A stretch of DNA of 64,000 nt from CAWAND01 sp963797485 (GTDB taxonomy: Bacteria > Chloroflexota > Anaerolineae > Anaerolineales > E44-bin32): contig CAWCPF010000003.1 in NCBI GenBank assembly GCA_963797485.1, positions 1,116,001 to 1,180,000 on the forward strand, given 5' to 3'. Positions 7,451 to 15,257 of the stretch are shown here, one piece after another. Made by a program: the position numbers and the translations under genes. Numbering within the stretch: position 1 is the stretch's first letter; the number at the start of each line of letters is the position of its first letter. Below the pieces are notes generated by a model. The model saw only the letters and a program-made list of their open reading frames with translations, had not been told where the DNA came from and made no database searches.

Positions 7451-8278
7451 ATGATGGGTGAGACTGCGATTGTCACGGGCGCGACCGGTGCCTTGGGCGA
7501 GGCCACCGCAACCGCCCTTGCCCGCCTGGGTTGGTCGGTCGTTCTTGGCTGCCGCGATGAGACACGTGGGAACCAGGCGCGATCGCGCATCGCAGCCAGC
7601 GTCCCCGACGCCGGAATCGCTGTCCTCCCCCTTGACCTGTCTTCACCCGTGTCGATCCGGGCTATGGTGGCGGGCTTCGCCGACCAAAACGACCGGCTGG
7701 ACGCCCTTATCCACACCGCCGCGGTGTTTTCATCCAGCCGGAAAGTCACGCCAGAGGGCTGGGAGCTAATGTTCGCCACCAACCATCTCGGTCCCTTTCT
7801 TCTCACGCGGCTCCTACTCGAGACGCAAGAAGGAACCAAGCCCCGCAGGATCCTTGTGGTCACCGCCCCGTCTACCACCCAAGTCGACTTCGACGATCCC
7901 CAAGGCGAAAGGCGATTCCGAGCGCTCTGGGCATTCGGCGCGTCCAAGATGTGCAACCTGCTCTTCACCTACGCGCTGGCACGCCGTCTCCAGGGCAGCA
8001 GTACAACGGTCAATGCCTTCCATCCAGGATTGGTCAAGTCAAGTCTCATGAGGGAAGCTCCAGCCCCTATGCGCCTCATGACCAACATAATCTCAACGCC
8101 ACCTCAGAGAGCGGCGGCTAGTCTTGTCACCCTCGCCACGAGTCCCCGGTATGCATCCGTCTCGGGCAAGTTCTTCAAGGGGGAGCAAGTGATCCATTCG
8201 AGCGCATATTCCCTTGACTTGACCGTTCAGGAGAGGCTTTGGGACCTGAGCTCAAGCCTCCTGGGGATCACACCGTAG
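7451..8278 (+). CDS. SDR family NAD(P)-dependent oxidoreductase-like protein, catalytic Tyr replaced
   Basis: This 275-aa short-chain dehydrogenase/reductase has the cofactor motif TGATGALG at residues 9-16, an HTAAV segment in place of NNAG, and NHLGPFLLT. The catalytic YxxxK position reads F-G-A-S-K (WAFGASKM), so the active-site Tyr is Phe while the Lys is kept. The PG motif (FHPGLVKS) is present. The closest family is the retinol-dehydrogenase/WWOX-like SDRs. Without Tyr it may be non-catalytic or use another proton donor. ATG 7451 follows GGGGAGGAAACC. Confidence 0.85.
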   Translation: MMGETAIVTGATGALGEATATALARLGWSVVLGCRDETRGNQARSRIAASVPDAGIAVLPLDLSSPVSIRAMVAGFADQNDRLDALIHTAAVFSSSRKVTPEGWELMFATNHLGPFLLTRLLLETQEGTKPRRILVVTAPSTTQVDFDDPQGERRFRALWAFGASKMCNLLFTYALARRLQGSSTTVNAFHPGLVKSSLMREAPAPMRLMTNIISTPPQRAAASLVTLATSPRYASVSGKFFKGEQVIHSSAYSLDLTVQERLWDLSSSLLGITP

Positions 8279-8293
8279 GTCTCACACGGCTGC

Positions 8294-8330
8294 GCCCAAA
8301 AGCTGGATGGAGCCGAACCGGCCAGGCCGC
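8294..8330 (+). repeat. remnant of a long-type attC-like site
   Basis: GCCCAAAAGCTGGATGGAGCC at 8294-8314 aligns with the left end of the long sites (GCCCAACAAAGCGATGGAGCC, with one or two changes). A GGCCAGGCC block follows and the rest is missing. The remnant lies between the SDR and the second DUF1801 gene, making them effectively one two-gene cassette. Confidence 0.5.
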
Positions 8331-8347
8331 ATGCGGAGTTGATTTCC

Positions 8348-8773
8348 ATGGCAGAACTTAAGACGCAGCCCACTGACCAGGCAGTCGCAAGTTTCCTTGC
8401 CGCCATCATGGATGAAACTACCCGCAGGGACTGCCTCGCGCTGTCAAAGATCATGGGCAAAGCCACTAGCTCCAAACCCAAGATGTGGGGATCCAGTATC
8501 GTAGGGTTCGGGTCTTACCACTATCGCTACGCTAGCGGCCGCGAAGGCGACTGGTTCACGACCGGATTCTCGCCCAGGAAGCAGAACCTCACGCTGTATG
8601 TGATGGGCGGCTACGCTGGCTACAAGGCCCTACTGATGAAGCTGGGAAAACATAGTCTCGGGAAAGGATGTCTCTATATCAAGAGGCTCGACGAGATCCA
8701 CTTGCCGACCCTTCGAATGCTCATTAATAAATCAGTTAAGGACGCAGCAAAGTATCAGGAACGCCCCAAGTAG
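8348..8773 (+). CDS. DUF1801 domain protein, paralogue of the 2867 gene
   Basis: This 141-aa protein shares with the gene at 2867 the stretch PKMWGSSIVGFGSYHYRY and the C-terminal LGKGCLYIKRL pattern, and is similar throughout. ATG 8348 follows GCATGCGGAGT, a leader shared with the paralogue. The function is unknown. The family is sometimes linked to iron handling. It is followed by a full long-type attC. Confidence 0.85.
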   Translation: MAELKTQPTDQAVASFLAAIMDETTRRDCLALSKIMGKATSSKPKMWGSSIVGFGSYHYRYASGREGDWFTTGFSPRKQNLTLYVMGGYAGYKALLMKLGKHSLGKGCLYIKRLDEIHLPTLRMLINKSVKDAAKYQERPK

Positions 8774-8788
8774 CATCTAGGCGGTGCC

Positions 8789-8967
8789 GCTCAAGAGCTC
8801 GATGGAGCCCTGGAAGAACACCAGGATCTCCGACCGACCTCCCGGAAGACCAGCAGGGACCTGCGGCCGGGCAGCTAGGCGTTTGGCTTTGGCGCGATAC
8901 TAGCCTACGACTGGCCGGGCGGCTCCCTGCAAAGAACCCAGGACTTCGCAGCTCGAAGGCGTTAGGC
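8789..8967 (+). repeat. attC-like site, long type
   Basis: The left box is GCTCAAG (8789-8795, last base off) and the right box GTTAGGC (8961-8967). The arms match the family. The centre differs from other copies, containing TTGGCGCGATACTAG after the GCGGCCGG block, a variant shared only with the copy near 10183. The length is 179 bp. Confidence 0.77.
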
Positions 8968-9386
8968 GTCCGTGGCAAGGCGATTGATCTTCCTTTTCTC
9001 GATTGAGGTGTGGCGAATTCGCGTTTCTGGAAGCCTCATCCTGCCGACTCCGTCCTGCAGGTGCCGTTGTGCAGGGCGTGGTACGCAGGCCCGTTGTGCT
9101 GGAAGTTCGTTCTGGGGAGCGTGATTCCTGATGGGCGTAGTTGAGATTGAAGCTCGTTGTGCAGCGCGTGATCTCCCATGTGCGTGATCCCGACCGATCG
9201 CCTGTCGTGCCGGTTTGGTCGGCGAATACAATCGGCAGCCTGGAGCGACGCCTCGGGTCGCCGAACACGCCGCTGTAGCCATAGTAGATCCTGTTCAGAA
9301 CTTGGCAGGCTTGTGGGATAGGGCGGCAATCACCGCGCTCCCTCCAGGGTGTGCGATCGAAGGAACTATATGTGGCAGGAGGAGCT
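8968..9386. other. 419-bp stretch without a clear gene
   Basis: After the attC core box no plausible plus-strand reading frame occurs until the GTG at 9387. On the minus strand all three frames are open for 100 codons or more with no recognisable domain. One reads IYYGYSGVFGDP, weakly like the end of an Rhs-type protein, but the frames look low in coding character. It may be an ORF-less cassette segment, a reversed gene fragment, or a promoter-bearing spacer. Confidence 0.4.
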
Positions 9387-10382
9387 GTGGCTGACCCTAT
9401 CCGGGTGACGCTGGAAATTGGACCGAAGGGCAAGAAGGTGGCGGCGGTGGCACCGGACTGGCCCGGTCTCGAGCGCGGGGCAAAGACCGAGGAGGCGGCG
9501 ATCGAACGCTTACTCTCCTACATTCCACGTTATGCAACGGTGGCGAAGCTGGCCGGGATTGAGGCTGCGTTTGCGACCGTACCCCTCGTCGACGTGGTCG
9601 AGCACTATCCGGGCACAGGCTCAACCGACTTCTGGGGTATCTCGTTCGCGTTTTCGGGCATCGACCAGCAAGCCATGTCAGGCGAAGCATTGGAGCGCGA
9701 ATTGGCGCTGATGCGGGCGTGCTGGGCGTTTTTCGACGACGTGCGTTCGCGCGTGTCGGCTGAGATGCAGCGGGGTCCGCGCGGCGGAGGGCGAGATCGG
9801 GACCGCATCGTCCGTCATACGTTTGCCGCGGAGCAGGACTGGGCGAAGAAGCTCGGGGTGCTCACGCCTGAGGACGCAATGCTGACCGACGAGGGTTTGC
9901 ACGCGCATCGCGGCGCCTATTGCAGCGCAATTCAGGCGTTGCATTCCCAAGGCAAAATGGCCCGCACTTGGCCGCTTCGGTACCTGATTCGGCACACCGC
10001 GTATCACACACTCGATCACGCCTGGGAAATGGAAGACAAGGATCTGACTGCTCAACACAGCGTGAGGCCGAGCGCCATATCAGCGTCGAAAGTGCGTGTC
10101 ATTGTCGCTTCTGTGTGTACAAGGCGTTCGCGAACGCGGAAAATGAGGAGCTGGATAATTGGGTTGTGGAATAACGACATCCGCGTACCGACGCGATGGA
10201 GCCCTGGAGGAACACCAGGATCTCCGACCGGCCCGGGCTGCCCGGTGTTGCCTGTGGCGCGATACTGGTCTTGGCTGGCCGGGAAGCTACCTGCAAAGAA
10301 CGCAGGACTTCGCATCTCGAGCCCGTTAGCCGTCGGCGACCCGGTCCGCCGAATACTCAACCACAGGGGGTGTCAAACATGA
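9387..10382 (+). CDS. DinB-superfamily-like protein with extended C-terminal read-through
   Basis: GTG 9387 (AGGAGG five bases upstream) starts IRVTLEIGPKGKKVAAVAPD, then WPGLERGAKTEEAA, TDFWGISFAFS, and IRHTAYHTLDHAWEMEDKDL near residue 220. The last segment carries paired His residues like DinB-type metal sites. Homologous-looking sequence stops near 10055. The frame then stays open through the next attC-like site until 10382, adding about 105 residues of unlikely protein. The true stop was probably lost. The function is unknown and a DinB-related fold is likely. Confidence 0.65.
   Translation: MADPIRVTLEIGPKGKKVAAVAPDWPGLERGAKTEEAAIERLLSYIPRYATVAKLAGIEAAFATVPLVDVVEHYPGTGSTDFWGISFAFSGIDQQAMSGEALERELALMRACWAFFDDVRSRVSAEMQRGPRGGGRDRDRIVRHTFAAEQDWAKKLGVLTPEDAMLTDEGLHAHRGAYCSAIQALHSQGKMARTWPLRYLIRHTAYHTLDHAWEMEDKDLTAQHSVRPSAISASKVRVIVASVCTRRSRTRKMRSWIIGLWNNDIRVPTRWSPGGTPGSPTGPGCPVLPVARYWSWLAGKLPAKNAGLRISSPLAVGDPVRRILNHRGCQT
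10183..10331 (+). repeat. attC-like site, long type, shortened
   Basis: The left arm GATGGAGCCCTGG starts at 10195 and the right arm ends with GTTAGCC (10325-10331). About 30 bp of the centre are missing and the CCCCGG hairpin is replaced by GCCCGGGC. It shares the GGCGCGATACTGG centre with the copy at 8789. The left box is not clear. The preceding gene reads open across it. Confidence 0.7.
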
Positions 10383-10849
10383 AGGCGCTGCTCACCATTG
10401 AAGGCCTCGAAGGTCACTCCGTGGAAGTCTACTCGCCGGGATTTCTTCAAGGGCCCAGACTCACCATTGATGCCGGTCCAGCCCCCAAAGGCAAAGGCCG
10501 CAACGTCTACACGTTACAAGGCGGTAACGGCCAGCCGATCACGATTCGATTGAAGCCCTCGCTTGTCTACGACTTGCCATCCGTTGAAGTGAATGGCACT
10601 CGGCGCGAACTCGTCCCTCCGCTCAAGTGGTATCAGTATCTCCTCAGCCTATTCCCCCTAGTCCTAATCCTGGGGGGCATCCCCGGGATCATCTTCGCCT
10701 TGATACTCTTCCTGGTGAATATTAGGGTTTGGCGGTCGGGCTTGCCCGCCGTTGCCAAGTATGTTCTCGTCCTGGCGCTTTCACTCGGTCTGCCACTCCT
10801 ATACTACATAGTGTTGTTCCTGCTTGCCTTCTACGTGCAGGCAGGTTAG
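10379..10849 (+). CDS. membrane protein with N-terminal soluble domain, unknown function
   Basis: This 156-aa protein is encoded from ATG 10379, preceded by CAGGGGG. Residues 1-80 look like a small beta-rich cytosolic domain (LLTIEGLEGHSVEVYSPG onward). Two or three membrane spans follow (about 87-110 and 125-155, FPLVLILGGIPGIIFALI and VLVLALSLGLPLLYYIVL). No family is recognised. It lies between two long-type attC-like sites, so it is a cassette gene. Confidence 0.7.
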   Translation: MKALLTIEGLEGHSVEVYSPGFLQGPRLTIDAGPAPKGKGRNVYTLQGGNGQPITIRLKPSLVYDLPSVEVNGTRRELVPPLKWYQYLLSLFPLVLILGGIPGIIFALILFLVNIRVWRSGLPAVAKYVLVLALSLGLPLLYYIVLFLLAFYVQAG

Positions 10850-10876
10850 CGGCAGGCCCGGCGGTATGCCGCCGCC

Positions 10877-11028
10877 CGGGAACTCGATGAAGCCCTGGAA
10901 GAACACCAGGATCCCCGACTGAGCCGGAGGGCTGCTGGATCTGGCTTGCAGTTTATCCTGCCTGCTGGCGTGCCATAGGGCGGGGGTTGCTCGGTTCCGC
11001 CGGGCAGCCTAGCTCGAGGCCGTTGGGC
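10877..11028 (+). repeat. attC-like site, long type, divergent centre
   Basis: The left arm (CGGGAAC, CGATGAAGCCCTGGAAGAAC, CACCAGGATC) matches the family. The centre has been replaced by unrelated sequence. The right end keeps CTCGAGGCC and the core box GTTGGGC (11022-11028), a perfect GTTRRRY. It is 152 bp long. Confidence 0.68.
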
Positions 11029-11078
11029 CGTTCGAGAAAGGTCCATTCTGACTGCCGCCTTAAGCGAAGGAGACTATC

Positions 11079-11513
11079 TTGTCTCAGAATATGGGTCTAA
11101 CCTCACCTCACGCAACAGGGAGGACGGCACATTCCCTCGCCACCGCCTACGTCTCAGCTTATCAAGCCAAGGACGTTGCAGAGTACCTCTCGCTCTTCTC
11201 AATGGACGCCGATTACGTTGACTATGGTGTTCAAGTCCACAAAAAGATCCGGCAGCTCAAGGAAGAGCTTCAGCTCTCATTCGAAAGGGAGGAGTTTCGC
11301 CTGGAAGTTCACTCATCCTTTGTCTCCGAAGATGGTCGGTTTGCCGCTCTTATGGGTTCATACACGGATACTGAAAGAAGGGGACGGGATATCTCCGTTC
11401 CGATTGTCTCGATTCTCGAGTTTCACAATGGAGAGATAGTCAAGGAATCGCTCTACTATGATGGGAGCGATTTCAAGCGTCGTTTCTTGGTGGCGGACCG
11501 TTACGCTGAATAG
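11079..11513 (+). CDS. NTF2-like/SnoaL-like domain protein
   Basis: This 144-aa protein starts with TTG 11079, chosen for AAGGAG seven bases upstream. The pattern ATAYVSAYQAKDVAEYLSLF with a following DADYVDYG and a C-terminal ILEFHNGEIVKESLYYDG is that of the cone-shaped NTF2-like fold used by SnoaL cyclases, ketosteroid isomerases and many small binding proteins. The ligand is unknown. It is preceded by an attC core box. The 207 bp after it contain a GGGTTGG/CCAACCC hairpin (11573-11600) but no clear attC. Confidence 0.78.
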   Translation: MSQNMGLTSPHATGRTAHSLATAYVSAYQAKDVAEYLSLFSMDADYVDYGVQVHKKIRQLKEELQLSFEREEFRLEVHSSFVSEDGRFAALMGSYTDTERRGRDISVPIVSILEFHNGEIVKESLYYDGSDFKRRFLVADRYAE

Positions 11514-11720
11514 GCTCAGGGGTGTAGTTCGAATTGGGAGTGATTGATGGATGCTAACGACGTGCTAGGGGCGGGTTGGAGGTTGGACACCGGGCCCAAC
11601 CCTGCATAAACCGTGTGGCTGCGCAGGTCAGGGGCGCGTGGCAACGAATGCTAGCATAGAGGCGATCCGCACTCGAACGGCGGTGAGGTTTGCACCCAAG
11701 GTGGGTACGAGGAGGTTTCT

Positions 11721-12194
11721 ATGAGCCCCAAGAAGGACACGCAGAAATCCGCCAAGAGCGCCACCGGGCTCAACAAAAAGTCCAAGGGATTCACGAACGA
11801 GGAACGAGCCGCGATGAAGGACCGCGCGCGAGAGCTGAAGGTGGCCGCGCGCCCGAAGAAGGACTAGGCGGACGGGGAAAGCGACGTGCTTGCGGCGATC
11901 AGTGTGATGCATGAACCGGATCGCGCCATGGCCAAGCGGCTTCATGCGTTCATCAAGGCCAGCGCGCCGGGCGTTTCGCCGAAAACCTGGTACGGGATGC
12001 CCGCGTATGCCAAGGAAGGCAAGCTGGTCTGCTTCTTCCAACCCGCGCAGAGGTTCAAGACGCGGTACGCGACCTTCGGCTTCAGCGACGCGGCGAACCT
12101 CGACGAAGGCGCCATGTGGCCGGTCTATTTCGCGCTGAAGGAGCTGACCGCCGCCACAGAAGCCAGGATCGGCGCGCTTGTGAAGCAGCGATGA
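11721..12194 (+). CDS. DUF1801 family protein interrupted by an in-frame TAG
   Basis: ATG 11721 (GAGGAGG upstream) encodes a lysine-rich N-terminus ending at TAG 11865-11867. The same frame continues directly as ADGESDVLAAI and then PKTWYGMPAYAKEGKLVCFF and YATFGFSD to the stop at 12194. Related proteins carry both parts in one chain, so one codon (probably GAG, AAG or CAG) became amber. A GTG at 11886 with GGGGAAAG upstream could restart translation. The product would be about 157 aa and cytosolic. The function is unknown. Confidence 0.72.
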
Positions 12195-12320
12195 TTTCGG
12201 ACTGATCTCGCCACGGACTTTGTCTGAGCGAGCCTAGCCGTCCCTTTGGCCAGCATCACCCGGAGCAGCGCCCACCATCTACCATGCTCCCATTGCAGGG
12301 CAACCGAAACTTGGCTGCAT

Positions 12321-12338
12321 TTGTGAAGCTCATCACAA
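12321..12338. promoter_or_regulatory. palindrome TTGTGA-N6-TCACAA (Rex/CRP-type site)
   Basis: A perfect 6+6 inverted repeat with spacer AGCTCA lies 206 bp upstream of the acetyltransferase start, in a 349-bp gene-free stretch. Six more copies lie at 20894, 23972, 37775, 47104, 50600 and 57634. The shape fits both redox repressor Rex and CRP/FNR-family regulators. Confidence 0.6.
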
Positions 12339-12437
12339 TCTAGCCCTCGCGGCTGGTCCCAGCGCGACCGAGATCGGAGGTAGACAACACCACGGAAGAG
12401 AGCTCCGCGAGGCATGCGGTGCGAATTCGGCGTGAGT

Positions 12438-12493
12438 GTTGTATGCTCGGCACACCCAGGGCGCGGGGTGGAGGTCGTACCCGGCCAATGCCT
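12438..12493. repeat. 56-bp repeat, copy 1
   Basis: GTTGTATGCTCGGC, 28 bases of looser similarity, then CCCGGCCAA. The same two blocks occur at identical spacing at 16028. The copy lies 50 bp upstream of the acetyltransferase start. The function is unknown. The half-blocks form a weak dyad (GTTG...CCAA). Confidence 0.5.
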
Positions 12494-12543
12494 ACATACA
12501 GCATGCGAGTTCGAAATCTCCAAGGCATCAGGATGGGTCCATT

Positions 12544-13098
12544 GTGAAGTCTGAGAAAGACAAGATGCTGGCAGGGGAGCTGTACACGGCAAGCGACCCA
12601 GAGCTTGTCTCAGCGCACCTTTCCGCGCAAGCCATCCTGGCCAAATTCAACATCTCTCCGGCAGACGACGAAAAAGGGCGCCGCGCCCTCCTCGAAGAGC
12701 TTCTCGGCCAATTTGCAGACGGAACTGTGATCAAGCCGGTGTTCCGATGCGACTATGGATTCAACATCCATATCGGCGAGCGCACATTCGTTAACTATGA
12801 CTGCACCTTCCTGGACTGCAGTCAAATCACAATTGGCCAGGAAGTCCAGATTGCGCCTGGGGTGCACATCTATACCGCCACGCATCCCGTCGACGCCCAG
12901 ACCCGGCGTTCCGGTCTTGAGCTCGCGCAGGCGGTCTCAATTGAAGATGGTGTTTGGCTGGGGGGCGGTACCATCATCTGTCCCGGAGTCTCGATTGGGG
13001 AGAACACAGTCGTCGGCGCGGGTAGCGTGGTCACGCGCAGTCTGCCCCCCAATGTGGTAGCTGTCGGCAATCCGTGCAGGACCATTCGGGAGCTCTGA
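12544..13098 (+). CDS. maa: maltose O-acetyltransferase-type sugar acetyltransferase
   Basis: This 184-aa left-handed beta-helix acetyltransferase of the LacA/Maa group transfers acetyl from acetyl-CoA to a sugar hydroxyl. The N-terminal MLAGELYTASDPEL segment is the maltose acetyltransferase cap. The hexapeptide repeats follow (about residues 60-180), including the catalytic-His stretch IYTATHPVDA and the trimer-end GNPCRTIREL. The start is taken as GTG 12544 because the family begins with about seven residues before MLAGE. It is likely cytosolic and trimeric. Confidence 0.9.
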   Translation: MKSEKDKMLAGELYTASDPELVSAHLSAQAILAKFNISPADDEKGRRALLEELLGQFADGTVIKPVFRCDYGFNIHIGERTFVNYDCTFLDCSQITIGQEVQIAPGVHIYTATHPVDAQTRRSGLELAQAVSIEDGVWLGGGTIICPGVSIGENTVVGAGSVVTRSLPPNVVAVGNPCRTIREL

Positions 13099-13284
13099 TC
13101 CGCGTTGGCCGGCACTGAACGTATGACTATCCAAACTGCTAACCAGGATGGGCAAAGGCTGCTTGCACATTCCCAGGCTGGGCGACGTTGATTGAAAACC
13201 CCTTCAAAACGGGTCATTGGGACCGTTGCACGCTGGAAGCATCGGATCGATAGGACACAGCCGCGGCGCGAGAACTGGCGGTAT

Positions 13285-13437
13285 CCTTGGAAAAATGCCG
13301 AGATTTCCCACGGGCCGGGGATGGGATGACATGGGTGCGACTGTTCAATTCCTAAGACGAGTCAGGGGCAGGGGGAGGCGTTGCCCCCCAAAAACCCAAA
13401 GAAGCACATGGGACTTCGCAACTCAAAGGTCTTCAAG
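13285..13437 (+). repeat. decayed long-type attC-like site
   Basis: Two blocks align with the family at the right spacing. 13285-13308 resembles the left arm (about 16 of 24 bases). 13395-13431 resembles the right arm, with GGACTTCGCAACTCAAAGG differing by one change and one insertion from the copy at 2658. The core box is lost. The right arm overlaps the start of the methyltransferase gene. Confidence 0.55.
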
Positions 13438-14379
13438 CAACCATACGACCAAGGATCGTGCGAGTTGATCGCCACCATTCAGAGGCTTCGATCCGACATC
13501 GAAGCTATCCAGAGGGACAAGGCCCTTTTTGAGGACGAAAACTTCCATGTCAGGGCGGAGGCCTTGGATTTCTTGGAGTTTGACGTCCTAGGCCAGGTTG
13601 ACAGGTTTCTACTTTCGACCGGCCAGACCGAGGAACTCATCGGCTTGAGGCAACAAACACAGGTAGTGAAAACACGCCTGGAAGAGGTTGACGAAAGACT
13701 CTTCCAAAGGATTCGAGACAACATAAGATCCCAAAACTACACCCTCGCAGAGCTAAGACAGCAGCTCGTCGATTGTGCCGGGGTTGGACCAAATCACGGG
13801 AATGAAGCCTATGAGGGCTATGACAACCTCGACGCGCTTGTCAACGGTCTGCTGCTTACCGGGGCCGCACCCGAAGAGACCAGGGAACGGGAACCGGAAA
13901 TGGTTTTCTACCAGCCAACCCCAGCCAGAATCGTCTTGGAGTTGGTTGAGAAAGCTGGATTTCAGCCAAACGACGTCTTCTATGACATAGGTTCTGGCTT
14001 GGGGCAAGTCGCGATCTTAGTGCATTTGCTCAGCGGAGTGTGTACTAAGGGTGTCGAGTTTGAGCCTGCCTACTGCGAATTTGCCAGACGATGCTCGAGA
14101 GAACTGAACTTGTCAGACGTTGAGTTTATCAACGCGGATGCTCGCGAGGCGGCCTATATAGGTGGGACAGCCTTCTTTCTGTACACCCCGTTCGAGGGCG
14201 AGATGCTGGAACAGGTATTGAAAAGGCTCAGAGACGAATCGGGGACCAGAGGCATCCGATTGTTCACGCACGGATCCTGTACACTTCAAGTAGCACGACA
14301 AACATGGCTAGAACGTGTGGATCACAACGGCAGCGACGTGAACGGGTTGGCGATCTTCAGGGCGCCTAGGAAACACTAG
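13408..14379 (+). CDS. SAM-dependent methyltransferase, DOT1-like core
   Basis: This protein of about 323 aa has an N-terminal helical part of about 150 residues (coiled-coil-like, RQQTQVVKTRLEEVDERLF) and a C-terminal class I methyltransferase domain. Motif I is FYDIGSGLGQVAILVHLL, followed by KGVEFEPAYCEFAR and FINADARE. The DxGSGxGQV form resembles DOT1-type lysine methyltransferases. The acceptor is unknown. ATG 13408 lies in a decayed attC arm. TTG 13381 in the same frame is an alternative with GGAGG too close. It is probably the last cassette gene. Confidence 0.8.
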   Translation: MGLRNSKVFKQPYDQGSCELIATIQRLRSDIEAIQRDKALFEDENFHVRAEALDFLEFDVLGQVDRFLLSTGQTEELIGLRQQTQVVKTRLEEVDERLFQRIRDNIRSQNYTLAELRQQLVDCAGVGPNHGNEAYEGYDNLDALVNGLLLTGAAPEETREREPEMVFYQPTPARIVLELVEKAGFQPNDVFYDIGSGLGQVAILVHLLSGVCTKGVEFEPAYCEFARRCSRELNLSDVEFINADAREAAYIGGTAFFLYTPFEGEMLEQVLKRLRDESGTRGIRLFTHGSCTLQVARQTWLERVDHNGSDVNGLAIFRAPRKH

Positions 14380-14562
14380 CACCTGACAAGCAACTCACTG
14401 GTGTGGCCAGAGGCGCTGGCATATCAGCAGTTGCATGTGCAGGCGGGGGTGGGACAACGCGACTGCGGAGGTGGTGAACCCGTCCGAGCCCGACAGGAAC
14501 GGGGGGATCTTCCGATCGTGGACGTCGGGCAGCATAGATTGCGTACTCCTTGGGGAGGGACC

Positions 14563-15057
14563 TTGAACCTGTACGGCCTGCTCAGGTTTCTGCATGTTTC
14601 GAGCGCAATACTCTTTGTGGGCGGCCTCTTTGCCCGGCAGGCTGTGCGCTCATTGACGGCTGGCGCCAGGAACGTTGAGACGATTGTGACCATCACCCAG
14701 GCAGCCGGCAAGATCGAACGGCTCATGGTCATCCCAGGAAACCTCCTGGTGATTGTATTCGGCGTGCTGCTGGCCATATCCATCCGTGCTCCGATTCTCG
14801 GAATGCTGCTCGGGGCCGACCGGAACTGGCTGCTGGTCTCAATCATCATCCTGGTGCTCTTGCTGCCGCTTGTTCCACTCGTGTTTCTCCCACGCGGACG
14901 GCTGTTTGAGGCAGCCCTTCGCGAAGCCTCCTCGAAAGGAGAAATCACGCAAGAACTTCAGATGCAGATTGGCGATCCAGTTGTGCGATTGGCGCATGTA
15001 GCTGAGATGCTTGGCGTGACCATTGTGATGGCCCTCATGATCTTCAGGCCGTTCTAA
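14563..15057 (+). CDS. DUF2269-like integral membrane protein
   Basis: This 164-aa protein has four predicted membrane spans: LYGLLRFLHVSSAILFVGG at the start, then about residues 55-75, 85-110 and 145-162. The opening His in a helix followed by FVGG matches DUF2269/CopD-like small membrane proteins. The role is unknown. The start is TTG 14563 with GGGGAGGG five bases upstream. The long in-frame extension before it is poor in coding signal. Confidence 0.7.
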   Translation: MNLYGLLRFLHVSSAILFVGGLFARQAVRSLTAGARNVETIVTITQAAGKIERLMVIPGNLLVIVFGVLLAISIRAPILGMLLGADRNWLLVSIIILVLLLPLVPLVFLPRGRLFEAALREASSKGEITQELQMQIGDPVVRLAHVAEMLGVTIVMALMIFRPF

Positions 15058-15257
15058 ACCAGATGGACTTCTTACCGGTCCCCGCAAGAACGCGCGTGCC
15101 ACCCGCGGAACGTTGATGAAGGGCGCATGGCGTGATAGCTGGATGCTCGAGAGGCGGCACAACCGGGGTGATGAATGGGTCCGTCCTACCCACCCAAGAG
15201 ACCTAGCATCTGTCCGCTTGGGGCGCGGGCCCCTTCGATTCTGGTCCGGGAGGCATG

